Origin: an uncultured Prevotella sp.
GTDB taxonomy: Bacteria; Bacteroidota; Bacteroidia; Bacteroidales; Bacteroidaceae
Assembly (NCBI GenBank): GCA_905235975.1
Contig: CAJONT010000211.1
Coordinates: 1 to 35,732, forward strand
Reading direction: 5' to 3'
Length of the DNA stretch: 35,732 nt
Below are positions 7,909-17,839 of the stretch, in pieces. The notes beneath the pieces were generated by a model. That model saw only the letters and a list, made by a program, of their open reading frames with translations, did no database searches and was not told the DNA's origin. The translations under genes were made by a program, and so were the position numbers. Positions within the stretch are counted from its first letter, which is position 1, and each line of letters begins with the position of its first letter.

Positions 7909-8681
7909 CGGCTGCCCCGAGGTTCTTCGTGCTCTGCCCGCCTGACCTTCTTGAACAGGTCGGAAGCGAAGACAAGGTCGTTGAGCGCCTGATTGTCGGC
8001 GTCCATCACATTGTCCTTCGTGCCTTGCCACTCCTTTCTTCCCTGGTAGATAAACACGATGTTTTCGCCGATGCCCATCACCGAGTTCATATCGTGCGTG
8101 TTGATGATGGTGGTGGTGTCGTATTCCTTGGTGATGCTGCTCAACAGTTCATCGATGATGAGCGACGTCTTGGGGTCAAGGCCGGAGTTCGGCTCATCGC
8201 AGAACAGGTATTTCGGATTCAGTGCGATGGCTCTCGCAATGGCCACTCGTTTCTGCATGCCGCCCGAGATCTCGCCGGGATATTTCTTCTGGGCATCGAT
8301 CAGGTTCACACGGTCCAGACATTCCTGTGCCCTGTGCACACGTTCCCGGTAGTTCATCGGGGAAAACATGTCAAGGGGGAACATCACATTCTCAAGCACG
8401 CTGAGTGAGTCGAAGAGTGCGGCACCTTGGAAAATCATGCCCATTTCCCTACGCAGCAATATCTTTTCGCGTTTGCCCATGGCGGTGAAGTCGCGGCCGT
8501 CGTAGAACACCTGCCCCTTGGTGGGGTCGAGCAATCCCACCAAGTTCTTCATCAGCACCGTCTTGCCCGAACCACTCTGACCAATAATCAGATTGGTCTT
8601 GCCGTTTTCAAAGACGGCACAGATGTCGGTGAGCACTTCCTTGTCGTCGAACGACTTGTAGAGATGTCTGGCTTCTATCAT
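7905..8681 (-). CDS. mlaF: MlaF-like ABC transporter ATPase (phospholipid import/organisation)
   Basis: A 258-aa ATPase. Walker A is GQSGSGKT, the Q-loop region is MIFQGAALFDSLSVLENV, the signature is ISGGMQKR (the variant usual in MlaF), Walker B is YLFCDEPNSGLDP and the switch histidine is in INTHDM. The ORF track begins far upstream; the ATG at 8681 (MIEARHLYKSF) is chosen because the protein family begins there and it lies just two bases after the mlaE stop codon. With MlaE it forms the inner-membrane core of a system that moves phospholipids between the membranes. The C-terminus reaches into the end of the convergent lipoprotein gene. No mlaD substrate-binding gene is seen next to it. 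Confidence 0.93.
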   Translation of the reverse strand: MIEARHLYKSFDDKEVLTDICAVFENGKTNLIIGQSGSGKTVLMKNLVGLLDPTKGQVFYDGRDFTAMGKREKILLRREMGMIFQGAALFDSLSVLENVMFPLDMFSPMNYRERVHRAQECLDRVNLIDAQKKYPGEISGGMQKRVAIARAIALNPKYLFCDEPNSGLDPKTSLIIDELLSSITKEYDTTTIINTHDMNSVMGIGENIVFIYQGRKEWQGTKDNVMDADNQALNDLVFASDLFKKVRRAEHEEPRGSR

Positions 8682-8683
8682 GG

Positions 8684-9430
8684 TTACGAAAGCAATTGGG
8701 TGAGAAACACGTCGGAAAACAATATCAGCACGCTGCTCGACACCACGGCATCGGTACTGGCCTTGCCCACCTCCACCGAGCCGCCTTCCACATAATAGCC
8801 GCAGAACGAAGCCACACTGGAGATGATGAAGGCAAAAAAGATGCTTTTGATAATGCTCATCCACATGAACCAGGGATTGAAATCATGCTGCAGTCCCACC
8901 GTGAGATCCTCTGGACTCAACACATGGCCTACGTAGGCAGTGGCATAGGCTCCCACAATGCCTGTGACAGCGCTGAAAATGACAAGGAAAGGCATGATGG
9001 TTATCATGCCCAGTATCTTGGGCAGTATCAGGTAACTGGCGGAGTTGACTCCCATGATGTCGAGGGCATCTATCTGCTGAGTCACACGCATGGTGCCCAA
9101 CTCCGATGCAATGTTGCTGCCCACCTTGCCGGCCAGGATAAGACACATGATTGAGGAGGAGAATTCCAACAACATAATTTCGCGTGTGGTATATCCGGTC
9201 ACAAACTTGGGCATCCACGGACTCTGGATGTTCAATTTCATCTGAATGCAGATTACGGCCCCGATGAAGAAGGAAATGAGCAATACTATGCCAATGGAGT
9301 CAACCCCAAGGGCCGACATTTCCTTGACATATTTCTTGACGAACATACGCATCCTTTCAGGGCGGGAGAAGGTCTTGCCCATCAGGATAAGGTATTTGCC
9401 AAATGTGTGGAGGTATCTTAGCAACAACAT
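8684..9430 (-). CDS. mlaE: MlaE-family phospholipid ABC transporter permease
   Basis: A 248-aa membrane protein of the MlaE/YrbE family. Its diagnostic middle region is EFSSSIMCLILAGKVGSNIASELGTMRVTQQIDALDIMG. Several hydrophobic segments follow, including LPKILGMITIMPFLVIFSAVTGIVGAY and MWMSIIKSIFFAFIISSVASFCGYY. The track start at 9490 would add 20 polar residues (MAKTVGFDRADRR) that the family lacks; ATG 9430 (MLLLRYLHTFGKY) is preferred. It leads a two-gene minus-strand unit with mlaF and is transcribed away from lptB. A -7 box lies about 80 bases upstream. Confidence 0.92.
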   Translation of the reverse strand: MLLLRYLHTFGKYLILMGKTFSRPERMRMFVKKYVKEMSALGVDSIGIVLLISFFIGAVICIQMKLNIQSPWMPKFVTGYTTREIMLLEFSSSIMCLILAGKVGSNIASELGTMRVTQQIDALDIMGVNSASYLILPKILGMITIMPFLVIFSAVTGIVGAYATAYVGHVLSPEDLTVGLQHDFNPWFMWMSIIKSIFFAFIISSVASFCGYYVEGGSVEVGKASTDAVVSSSVLILFSDVFLTQLLS

Positions 9431-9501
9431 TCCTATGTGTATTTCTGCCTGCCGCCTGTCAGCCCTGTCAAAACCGACAGTCTTTGCCAAAAGGCTGTTT
9501 C

Positions 9502-9516
9502 ACTTTTGCAAAAGTA
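9502..9516 (-). promoter_or_regulatory. -7 box (TACTTTTG) of mlaEF inside a 14-bp palindrome
   Basis: On the minus strand 9516-9509 reads TACTTTTG, a TAnnTTTG match pointing towards mlaE, giving a leader of roughly 75 bases. The element overlaps the perfect palindrome ACTTTTGCAAAAGT (9502-9515). Symmetry over a promoter could mean a regulator site, but it may be coincidence in an A/T-rich stretch. Confidence 0.5.
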
Positions 9517-9589
9517 AACAAAAATCAAAAGAAACTAAAATATATATGAAAGTTTTTGTCCGAATGTCCCATTTTGGCAAATAATTTGC

Positions 9590-9597
9590 TACTTTTG
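9590..9597 (+). promoter_or_regulatory. -7 box (TACTTTTG) of lptB
   Basis: TACTTTTG matches TAnnTTTG and lies only eight bases before the lptB ATG at 9606. The transcript would have a leader of only a few bases. It is divergent from the mlaEF promoter about 80 bases away. Confidence 0.6.
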
Positions 9598-9605
9598 CAC
9601 ATCAG

Positions 9606-10436
9606 ATGGAAGACAATACGACATATACAGCCATGACAGACGAGAACGGCGGCATGGTGTTGCGCACCGAGGGCCTTGTGAAACGCTACGGCAAACGCAC
9701 CGTGGTGAACGATGTGTCTATAAATGTGAGACAGGGGGAAATCGTGGGACTGCTCGGACCGAACGGTGCCGGCAAGACCACTTCGTTTTATATGACCACC
9801 GGCCTCATCGTGCCCAATGCCGGACATATCTATCTAAACGAGAAAGAAATCACCCAATATCCTGTCTACAAACGTGCACGCTCAGGTATAGGCTACTTAC
9901 CGCAGGAGGCCAGCGTGTTCCGGAAAATGAGCGTTGAGGACAACATCCTCTCCGTGCTTGAGATGACCAATCTCTCCCGTCAGCAGCAGATGGAGAAACT
10001 GGAGAGCCTGATAGCGGAATTCCGTCTCACCAAGGTGCGCAAGAATAAGGGCGACCAACTCTCCGGCGGCGAGCGCCGACGCACCGAGATAGCCCGCTGC
10101 CTGGCCATCGACCCTAAGTTCATCATGCTCGATGAACCCTTTGCCGGTGTAGACCCCATCGCCGTGGAAGATATACAGCACATCGTGTGGCGGCTTAAAT
10201 ACCGTAACATAGGTATCCTCATCACCGACCATAACGTACAGGAAACCCTTACCATCACCGACCGTGCCTACTTGCTCTTCGAAGGGCGTATCCTGTTTCA
10301 GGGCAAACCGGAGGAACTGGCGGCCAACAAGGTGGTACGTGAGAAGTATCTGAGCAACAGCTTCGTGCTCAGGAAAAAAGACTTCCAGACCATCGACGAG
10401 GAACGCAAAGCAAGGGAGCAGGGTATGGAAGACTGA
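9606..10436 (+). CDS. lptB: LPS export ABC transporter ATPase LptB
   Basis: A 276-aa ATPase that powers lipopolysaccharide extraction from the inner membrane by LptFG. Walker [12 protein letters not shown]-loop [17 protein letters not shown], signature LSGGERRR, Walker [15 protein letters not shown] and switch ITDHNV are all present, and the LptB-typical [21 protein letters not shown] region is clear. It is longer than the E. coli protein (about 241 aa), with about 20 extra residues at the front and a charged tail ([13 protein letters not shown]). ATG 9633 or 9657 are alternative starts that would shorten the front. Other lpt genes are not adjacent, but an OstA-like gene lies 10 kb downstream. 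Confidence 0.94.
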   Translation: MEDNTTYTAMTDENGGMVLRTEGLVKRYGKRTVVNDVSINVRQGEIVGLLGPNGAGKTTSFYMTTGLIVPNAGHIYLNEKEITQYPVYKRARSGIGYLPQEASVFRKMSVEDNILSVLEMTNLSRQQQMEKLESLIAEFRLTKVRKNKGDQLSGGERRRTEIARCLAIDPKFIMLDEPFAGVDPIAVEDIQHIVWRLKYRNIGILITDHNVQETLTITDRAYLLFEGRILFQGKPEELAANKVVREKYLSNSFVLRKKDFQTIDEERKAREQGMED

Positions 10437-10511
10437 CCCTCCCACCAAGACGGAATTGGTTAAAAAAACAAATTTTTGGGGTGGATGTTAGGTATTTGCA
10501 TTAAATATCCG

Positions 10512-10519
10512 TAATTTTG
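10512..10519 (+). promoter_or_regulatory. -7 box (TAATTTTG) of tig
   Basis: TAATTTTG matches TAnnTTTG. A TTTG lies 13 bases upstream, shorter than the usual spacing, so no standard -33 is claimed. The leader to the ATG at 10591 would be about 66 bases, A-rich just before the start (ACAAAAGATG), as is usual for Bacteroidota. Confidence 0.6.
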
Positions 10520-10590
10520 CAGTCCGTTTGCCCAAGCGTGAAAACAAAAGGCAAAATATTGAATCACAAATCACACAAGTATAACAAAAG

Positions 10591-11946
10591 ATGAAAATTA
10601 CATTTGAGAATCCTGACAAGATCAATGGACTTATCACATTGACAGTGGAGCAGGAGGATTACAAGGAGAATGTGGAGAAAGAACTGAAGAAACTGCGCAG
10701 GAAAGCCAATGTGCCGGGATTCCGTCCGGGCATGGTGCCCATGGGCATGATCAAGAAACAGTATGGAATGGCTGCCAAGATGGAACAGATAAACCGTCTG
10801 GTGGGCGAGGAAATGTACAAATATATCCGCGAAAACAATATCCAGATGCTCGGCGAACCTCTCCCCTCCGACAAACAGGAACCGCAGGACCTGGAAAACG
10901 ACGGACCTTTCACCTTCATCTTCGATGTGGCTGTGGCACCTGATTTCCACATTACACTCGACAGTGCTGACACGGTGGCTTACTACAAAGTGAAGGTTGA
11001 CGATGAACTCATTGACAAACAAATCGATTCCTATGCTTCCCGTTATGGTCACTACGACAAGGTGGAGCAGTTCAACCCCGAAGAGCGCGACATGTTGAAG
11101 GGCGACCTTCGCGAACTCGATGCCGATGGCAATACGCTCGAAGGTGGTATCACAGTGGCCGATGCCATGCTCATGCCGCAATTCATCAAGGCAGATGAGC
11201 AGAAAGACCTTTTCAAGAATGCCAAACTTGGTGACATCATCATCTTCAACCCGCGTAAAGCCTATCCCGACAACGATGCAGAGGTGTCGTCGCTGCTCAA
11301 AATAGAACGCGAGCAGGTGGGTGAGCATACAGGCGATTTCAGCTATCAGGTGACGGAAATCTCACGCTATGTGAAGGCCGCCGTCAACCAGGAACTCTTC
11401 GACAACGTCTATGGTGACGGAAATGTGGCCGACGAGACCGCCTTCCGTGCACGCATTGCCGATGAACTCCGCAGCAGCCTGGCGTTGGAAAGCGACTACC
11501 ACTTCTTGCACGACGTGAGGACGTATGCCGAGGAGAAGGTGGGCGAACTCACATTCCCCGAGGAACTGCTCAAGCGCGTGATGAAAGAGAACAACAAGGA
11601 CAAGGATGCCGATTTCGTGGAGAAAAACTTCGCAGGGAGCATCCGCGAACTGAAGTGGCATCTCATCAAAGAACAGATCGTGGAAGCTCACGAGGTGAAG
11701 ATAAACGATGCCGACGTGAAGAAAGTGGCCATTGAGGATGCACGTGCACAGTTTGCTCAATATGGCATGACGCAGGTGCCCGACGATTATCTTGAAAACT
11801 ATGCCGACGAGATGATCAAGAAGAAAGAGAATGTGAATGCCTACGTAGACCGCGCCGTGGATGTGGCTTTGATCGGCGTTCTTAAGAATGCCGTGCATCT
11901 TGACGAGAAAGAGATAACTTTTGAAGAGTTGCGTGCGCTGAACTGA
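10591..11946 (+). CDS. tig: Trigger factor (ribosome-associated chaperone)
   Basis: A 451-aa chaperone that binds the ribosomal exit tunnel and shields new chains. The ribosome-docking signature is present near the N-terminus as VPGFRPGMVPMGMIKKQYG (residues about 41-60). A middle region of about 150-245 corresponds to the prolyl-isomerase domain, though the FKBP-type active site looks poorly conserved. The rest is the helical, highly charged chaperone domain. Length fits the family (430-450 aa). The gene precedes clpP, clpX and recQ on the same strand, the widespread tig-clpP-clpX arrangement, but clpP has a promoter of its own. Confidence 0.95.
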   Translation: MKITFENPDKINGLITLTVEQEDYKENVEKELKKLRRKANVPGFRPGMVPMGMIKKQYGMAAKMEQINRLVGEEMYKYIRENNIQMLGEPLPSDKQEPQDLENDGPFTFIFDVAVAPDFHITLDSADTVAYYKVKVDDELIDKQIDSYASRYGHYDKVEQFNPEERDMLKGDLRELDADGNTLEGGITVADAMLMPQFIKADEQKDLFKNAKLGDIIIFNPRKAYPDNDAEVSSLLKIEREQVGEHTGDFSYQVTEISRYVKAAVNQELFDNVYGDGNVADETAFRARIADELRSSLALESDYHFLHDVRTYAEEKVGELTFPEELLKRVMKENNKDKDADFVEKNFAGSIRELKWHLIKEQIVEAHEVKINDADVKKVAIEDARAQFAQYGMTQVPDDYLENYADEMIKKKENVNAYVDRAVDVALIGVLKNAVHLDEKEITFEELRALN

Positions 11947-11987
11947 TAATAAATCACGTTTTTTGCAAAAAAAACAGTTTCTATAAC

Positions 11988-12059
11988 GAGGTTGTCGACT
12001 TTTTTTTGTATCTTTGTTCCAATGAACAAAAACAGAAGAGGTCGACAACCTCTTTTGTT
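11988..12059 (+). promoter_or_regulatory. clpP promoter flanked by inverted repeats, with an alternative leader hairpin
   Basis: A -7 box TATCTTTG lies at 12009-12016. It is bracketed by a perfect 12-bp inverted repeat: GAGGTTGTCGAC at 11988-11999 and GTCGACAACCTC at 12041-12052. The right arm also takes part in a local hairpin, AACAGAAGAGG (12031-12041) with CCTCTTTTGTT (12049-12059), 11 bp with one wobble and a 7-base loop. A transcript from this promoter can form only the local hairpin, while read-through RNA from tig could form either. Regulatory meaning is inferred. Confidence 0.6.
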
Positions 12060-12078
12060 GTCAAAATACAAATTTATA

Positions 12079-12741
12079 ATGAACGATTTTAGGAAATATG
12101 CTACAAAACATCTCGGCATCAACAGCCAGGTGTTCGACGATGTAATCAGTGCACAGGCACAGTATCTCAATCCTTATATCTTGGAGGAGAGGACACTTAA
12201 TGTGACACAGATGGATGTGTTCTCACGCCTCATGATGGACCGCATTATCTTTCTTGGCACGCAGATAGACGACTATACCGCCAATACGCTGCAGGCACAG
12301 CTCCTGTACCTTGACTCAATAGACAACACCAAAGACGTGTCTATCTATATAAACTCGCCCGGAGGCAGTGTCACCGCCGGACTCGGCATCTACGACACCA
12401 TGCAGTTTATCTCCTGCGATGTGACCACCATCTGTACCGGTATGGCCGCCTCCATGGCTGCTGTGCTCCTCGTGGCCGGCGCCGAAGGCAAACGATCCGC
12501 ACTCCCACACAGCAGGGTGATGATTCACCAGCCCCTCGGCGGCGTGCAGGGACAGGCTTCCGACATCGAGATTGAGGCCCGCGAGATACAGAAGTTCAAG
12601 AAAGAACTTTATACCATCATCTCCAACCATTCACACCAGACATTCGAGAAAGTGTGGAATGACTCCGACCGCAACTATTGGATGACAGCTGAAGAGGCAC
12701 GCGAGTATGGTATGATAGACCGAGTGCTAATTCGGAAATGA
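12079..12741 (+). CDS. clpP: ATP-dependent Clp protease proteolytic subunit
   Basis: A 220-aa serine protease that forms the barrel chamber used by ClpX. The nucleophile serine lies in [11 protein letters not shown], the histidine in SRVMIHQP, and the acidic residue near DSDRNYWM. The [15 protein letters not shown] strand is typical. The ORF track starts at 11992, before the promoter. Two starts remain: ATG 12022, six bases after the -7 box, which would add 19 basic residues (MNKNRRGRQP), and ATG 12079 ([13 protein letters not shown]), which agrees with Bacteroidales homologues and is preferred. clpX begins four bases after the stop, so both subunits come from one mRNA. Confidence 0.95.
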   Translation: MNDFRKYATKHLGINSQVFDDVISAQAQYLNPYILEERTLNVTQMDVFSRLMMDRIIFLGTQIDDYTANTLQAQLLYLDSIDNTKDVSIYINSPGGSVTAGLGIYDTMQFISCDVTTICTGMAASMAAVLLVAGAEGKRSALPHSRVMIHQPLGGVQGQASDIEIEAREIQKFKKELYTIISNHSHQTFEKVWNDSDRNYWMTAEEAREYGMIDRVLIRK

Positions 12742-12745
12742 TGAT

Positions 12746-13963
12746 ATGAAGAAATCGTGCAACTTCTGTGGAAGAAGTGAAAAAGAAGTGAGGATGCTTA
12801 TCACTGGCATCAACGGATTCATCTGTGAAGATTGTGCCGTGAGAGCCGGAGAAATCGTACAGGAGTCGGGCATCCTCGGAAGTACGGGAAAGGATAATAC
12901 TCCTTTCAAGCTTAAGACGGTGCCCAAACCCGCAGAAATAAAAAAACACCTCGATGAGTATGTAATCGGCCAGGACGAAGCCAAACGCTTCCTTTCGGTG
13001 GCCGTGTACAATCATTACAAGCGGCTTCAACAGCCCGACACCGACGATGGCGTGGAGATAGAAAAGAGCAACATCATCATGGTGGGTAGCACCGGCACGG
13101 GAAAGACCCTCCTGGCGCGTACCATCGCCCGTATGCTCGACGTGCCCTTCACCATCGTCGATGCCACCGTGTTTACCGAGGCAGGCTATGTGGGTGAAGA
13201 CGTGGAGAGCATATTGTCGCGACTGCTCCAGGTGGCCGACTACAACCTTGATGCGGCTCAACGAGGCATCGTTTTCATCGACGAAATCGACAAGATAGCA
13301 CGCAAGAGCGACAACCCCTCCATCACACGCGACGTGAGTGGCGAGGGGGTGCAGCAGGGCTTGCTCAAACTGCTTGAGGGCACCATGGTGAACGTGCCGC
13401 CCAAAGGCGGGCGCAAGCATCCCGACCAAGACTATATCCATGTGGACACGCGCAATATCCTGTTTATCTGCGGAGGTGCCTTCGACGGCATAGAGCGCAA
13501 GATTGCACAACGCCTCAACACCCATGTGGTGGGATATGAGTCTGTGCAGAATGTACGCAAGATAGACAAGGAGGATTTGATGAAATATATCCTGCCGCAA
13601 GACCTGAAGACGTTCGGCCTGATACCAGAGATCATTGGACGTCTGCCAGTGCTCACCTATCTGAATCCGCTCAACCGGGAGGCGTTGCGGCGCATATTGG
13701 TAGAGCCGAAAAACTCGATTGTGAAGCAGTATGTGAAACTCTTCGAGATGGACGGAAAAAAACTGACCTTTGCCGAAGAGGCGCTCGACTGCATCGTTGA
13801 CAAGGCTGTGGAATATAAACTGGGTGCACGAGGTCTGAGGTCTATCGTCGAGGCAGTCATGATGGATGCCATGTTCGAAATGCCCTCCAAACGCATCAAG
13901 TCTTTTGAGGTGACGAAAAGTTATGTAGAGCAACAACTTGATAAATCGCGCCTGGCCGGTTAA
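12746..13963 (+). CDS. clpX: ATP-dependent Clp protease ATPase subunit ClpX
   Basis: A 405-aa AAA+ unfoldase that recognises substrates and feeds them to ClpP. The N-terminal zinc domain has cysteine pairs CNFC and CEDC. Walker A is GSTGTGKT, the pore loop is GYVGED, Walker B is [11 protein letters not shown] and the RKH loop is GRKHPDQD. Where E. coli has the IGF ClpP-docking loop, this protein reads [11 protein letters not shown], so VGY probably serves that role. Sensor-2 lies in [11 protein letters not shown]. The four-base gap to clpP and the 33-base gap to recQ suggest a shared transcript. Confidence 0.97.
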   Translation: MKKSCNFCGRSEKEVRMLITGINGFICEDCAVRAGEIVQESGILGSTGKDNTPFKLKTVPKPAEIKKHLDEYVIGQDEAKRFLSVAVYNHYKRLQQPDTDDGVEIEKSNIIMVGSTGTGKTLLARTIARMLDVPFTIVDATVFTEAGYVGEDVESILSRLLQVADYNLDAAQRGIVFIDEIDKIARKSDNPSITRDVSGEGVQQGLLKLLEGTMVNVPPKGGRKHPDQDYIHVDTRNILFICGGAFDGIERKIAQRLNTHVVGYESVQNVRKIDKEDLMKYILPQDLKTFGLIPEIIGRLPVLTYLNPLNREALRRILVEPKNSIVKQYVKLFEMDGKKLTFAEEALDCIVDKAVEYKLGARGLRSIVEAVMMDAMFEMPSKRIKSFEVTKSYVEQQLDKSRLAG

Positions 13964-13996
13964 GGGTAGGGCGCCTAAAAGAGATGAGTATACACC

Positions 13997-16174
13997 ATGA
14001 GAACAGAAACCAATCTTACGGAGCAACTGAAACGCTATTTCGGCTTTGACAAGTTCAAAGGCGATCAGGAGGCCATTATCCAAAATGTCTTGGATGGAAA
14101 CGACACCTTCGTGCTGATGCCTACTGGAGGAGGCAAATCGCTCTGCTATCAGTTGCCGTCCCTCATCATGGACGGGACGGCTATCGTAATTTCTCCTCTG
14201 ATCTCGCTGATGAAGAATCAGGTAGATGTGGTGAACTCAATGAGTGAAGAGGACGGGGTGGCTCACTATCTCAACTCCTCGCTCAACAAGGCGGCCATAG
14301 ATCAGGTAAAGGCCGACATCCTTGCCAAAAAGACAAAACTCCTCTATGTGGCACCGGAGTCGCTCAACAAGGAAGACAATGTGGAGTTCCTGAAAATGGT
14401 GAAGATCTCGTTCTATGCCATCGACGAAGCACATTGTATCTCGGAGTGGGGACACGACTTCCGACCCGAATACCGCAACATACGTCCTACGATACAGCGG
14501 ATTGGCAATGCTCCAGTCATTGCCCTGACCGCCACGGCCACCGACAAGGTGCGTACCGACATCAAGAAAAGCTTAGGCATCATTGATGCCAAGGAGTTTA
14601 AGAGTTCGTTCAACCGTCCCAATCTCTATTACGAGGTGCGGCAGAAGGCGAAGGATATAGACAAGCAGATTATCAAGTATGTCAAGCAGAATCCGGGCAA
14701 GAGCGGCATAGTGTATTGCCTCTCGCGCAAGAAGGTGGAGGAACTGGCTGCCGTGCTTTGTGCCAATGACATCAAGGCGGCACCTTATCATGCCGGACTT
14801 GAGTCGACCGTGCGCTCTGCCACACAAGACGATTTCCTCATGGAGAAAATCGATGTGATAGTGGCCACCATCGCCTTCGGTATGGGTATCGACAAACCCG
14901 ACGTGCGCTTCGTCATCCATTACGACATTCCCAAGAGCTTGGAGGGATACTATCAGGAAACGGGACGTGCCGGACGTGACGGCGGGGAAGGAAAATGTAT
15001 CACCTTCTATGCCTACAACGACTTGCAGAAACTTGAGAAATTCATGGAGCGCAAACCCGTGTCGGAACAGGATATCGGACGGCAACTGCTTCAGGAAACG
15101 GCCGCTTATGCAGAGTCGTCGGTGTGCAGACGGAAAATGCTGTTGCACTATTTCGGCGAGACATATACGCCAGACAACTGCAACAACTGTGACAATTGCC
15201 TGCATCCCAAAGAGCGTATCGACGGACGCGAAGCATTGCTCATCGTCCTGAAAACAGTGGCGTTGCTCAAGGAGAATTTCCATGCCGACTATATCATTGA
15301 TTTCGTGAAAGGTGTGGCGAGCGAGGATATCATATCCTACAAGCACGACGAACTGGAATCTTTCGGAATGGGAGAAGACGAACCGGAGAAAATATGGAAT
15401 CCCGTCATCCGACAGGCTCTTATTGCCGGCTATCTCAGAAAAGACGTTGAAAACTACGGCATACTGAAACTCACTGCAGCAGGAAAGCGCTTTATCCAAA
15501 ATCCTGTCGATTTCCAGATTGTGGAAGATACGGAGTTCAAGGACTACAACGATGAAAACCGAATGGAGGGAGGCACCGGTGCACTTGATGAAGAACTGTT
15601 CTCCATGCTGAAGGATCTTAGGCGTTCAATGTCCAAAAAATTGCAAATTCCGCCCTATGTCATTTTCCAAGATCCCTCGCTTGAACAAATGGCCACCATG
15701 TATCCTGTCACGGAAGAGGAACTTCTCAACATACAGGGTGTGGGAACAGGGAAGGCAAAGAAATATGGCAAGGAATTCTGCGAACTGATAAAACGACATT
15801 GTGAGGAGAACGAGATAGAACGCTCGGAAGACCTCAGGGTGCGCACCGTAGCCAAGAAATCACTTCTGAAAGTAAAGATTATTCAAGGTGTCGACCGCAA
15901 GGTTCCCCTCGAGGATATCGCGCGTGCGCAAGGGCTTGACATGGATGCCCTCCTCACGGAGATAGAAGGCATTGTGTACAGCGGCACGAAACTGAACATC
16001 GATTACTATATCGAAGAGACGATGGATGAGGACCATGTCGACGATATTTACGACTATTTCATCGACAGCGACACCGACAGCCTTGATGCCGCTATCGATG
16101 AACTGGGTGATGACTGTACCGATGAGGAGATACGCCTGGTAAGAATAAAATTCTTGTCCGAACTGGCCAACTGA
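13997..16174 (+). CDS. recQ: ATP-dependent DNA helicase RecQ
   Basis: A 725-aa 3'-5' helicase involved in recombination and fork repair. Helicase motifs are complete: MPTGGGKSLCYQLP (I), DEAHCISEWGHDFRPEY (II), ALTATAT (III), IVYCLSRKKVEEL (IV), ATIAFGMGIDKPDVRFVIHYDIP (V) and YYQETGRAGRDG (VI). The RQC zinc site CRRKMLLHYFGE..CNNCDNC follows. An HRDC-type domain includes VTEEELLNIQGVGTGKAKKYG at about 575-600. Roughly 120 more residues, acidic towards the end, extend beyond it; the extended form is usual in Bacteroidales (E. coli RecQ is about 610 aa). It probably rides on the clpPX transcript. Confidence 0.95.
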   Translation: MRTETNLTEQLKRYFGFDKFKGDQEAIIQNVLDGNDTFVLMPTGGGKSLCYQLPSLIMDGTAIVISPLISLMKNQVDVVNSMSEEDGVAHYLNSSLNKAAIDQVKADILAKKTKLLYVAPESLNKEDNVEFLKMVKISFYAIDEAHCISEWGHDFRPEYRNIRPTIQRIGNAPVIALTATATDKVRTDIKKSLGIIDAKEFKSSFNRPNLYYEVRQKAKDIDKQIIKYVKQNPGKSGIVYCLSRKKVEELAAVLCANDIKAAPYHAGLESTVRSATQDDFLMEKIDVIVATIAFGMGIDKPDVRFVIHYDIPKSLEGYYQETGRAGRDGGEGKCITFYAYNDLQKLEKFMERKPVSEQDIGRQLLQETAAYAESSVCRRKMLLHYFGETYTPDNCNNCDNCLHPKERIDGREALLIVLKTVALLKENFHADYIIDFVKGVASEDIISYKHDELESFGMGEDEPEKIWNPVIRQALIAGYLRKDVENYGILKLTAAGKRFIQNPVDFQIVEDTEFKDYNDENRMEGGTGALDEELFSMLKDLRRSMSKKLQIPPYVIFQDPSLEQMATMYPVTEEELLNIQGVGTGKAKKYGKEFCELIKRHCEENEIERSEDLRVRTVAKKSLLKVKIIQGVDRKVPLEDIARAQGLDMDALLTEIEGIVYSGTKLNIDYYIEETMDEDHVDDIYDYFIDSDTDSLDAAIDELGDDCTDEEIRLVRIKFLSELAN

Positions 16175-16202
16175 CCCACCTATGTCGTGGTGGAAAATGT
16201 GC

Positions 16203-16240
16203 ATTGCACACTCTCGGGAAATGCGCTGAGGGTGTGCAAT
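16203..16240 (+). terminator. Stem-loop downstream of recQ, without a T tract
   Basis: ATTGCACACTCT pairs with AGGGTGTGCAAT over 12 bp with a single wobble, around a 14-base loop. It starts 28 bases after the recQ stop. No T run follows, so it may protect the mRNA 3' end or act with Rho and not as a simple intrinsic terminator. The guaB promoter lies about 65 bases further on. Confidence 0.5.
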
Positions 16241-16295
16241 GACGTTAAAACGTATTAATTCGCCAAGAAAAACGTCAAAACCACCTTTCTTCTGA

Positions 16296-17819
<1,524 letters not shown>

Positions 17820-17839
17820 ATTAATAGAAAAATAGCATT

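Noticed and set aside
6229-8031. 600-aa minus-strand ORF across der and the lipoprotein gene
   Set aside because: It is a shadow of der: codon composition is His/Cys/Val rich without recognisable domains, while the plus strand encodes full GTPase motifs.
8682-8864. N-terminal 61-residue extension of mlaF in the ORF track
   Set aside because: It overlaps the mlaE coding sequence in another frame, has odd composition and lies before the family-typical start MIEARHLYKSF.
12617-14083. 488-aa minus-strand ORF opposite clpX
   Set aside because: Antisense shadow; clpX on the plus strand has all AAA+ motifs, and the minus ORF has no recognisable domain.
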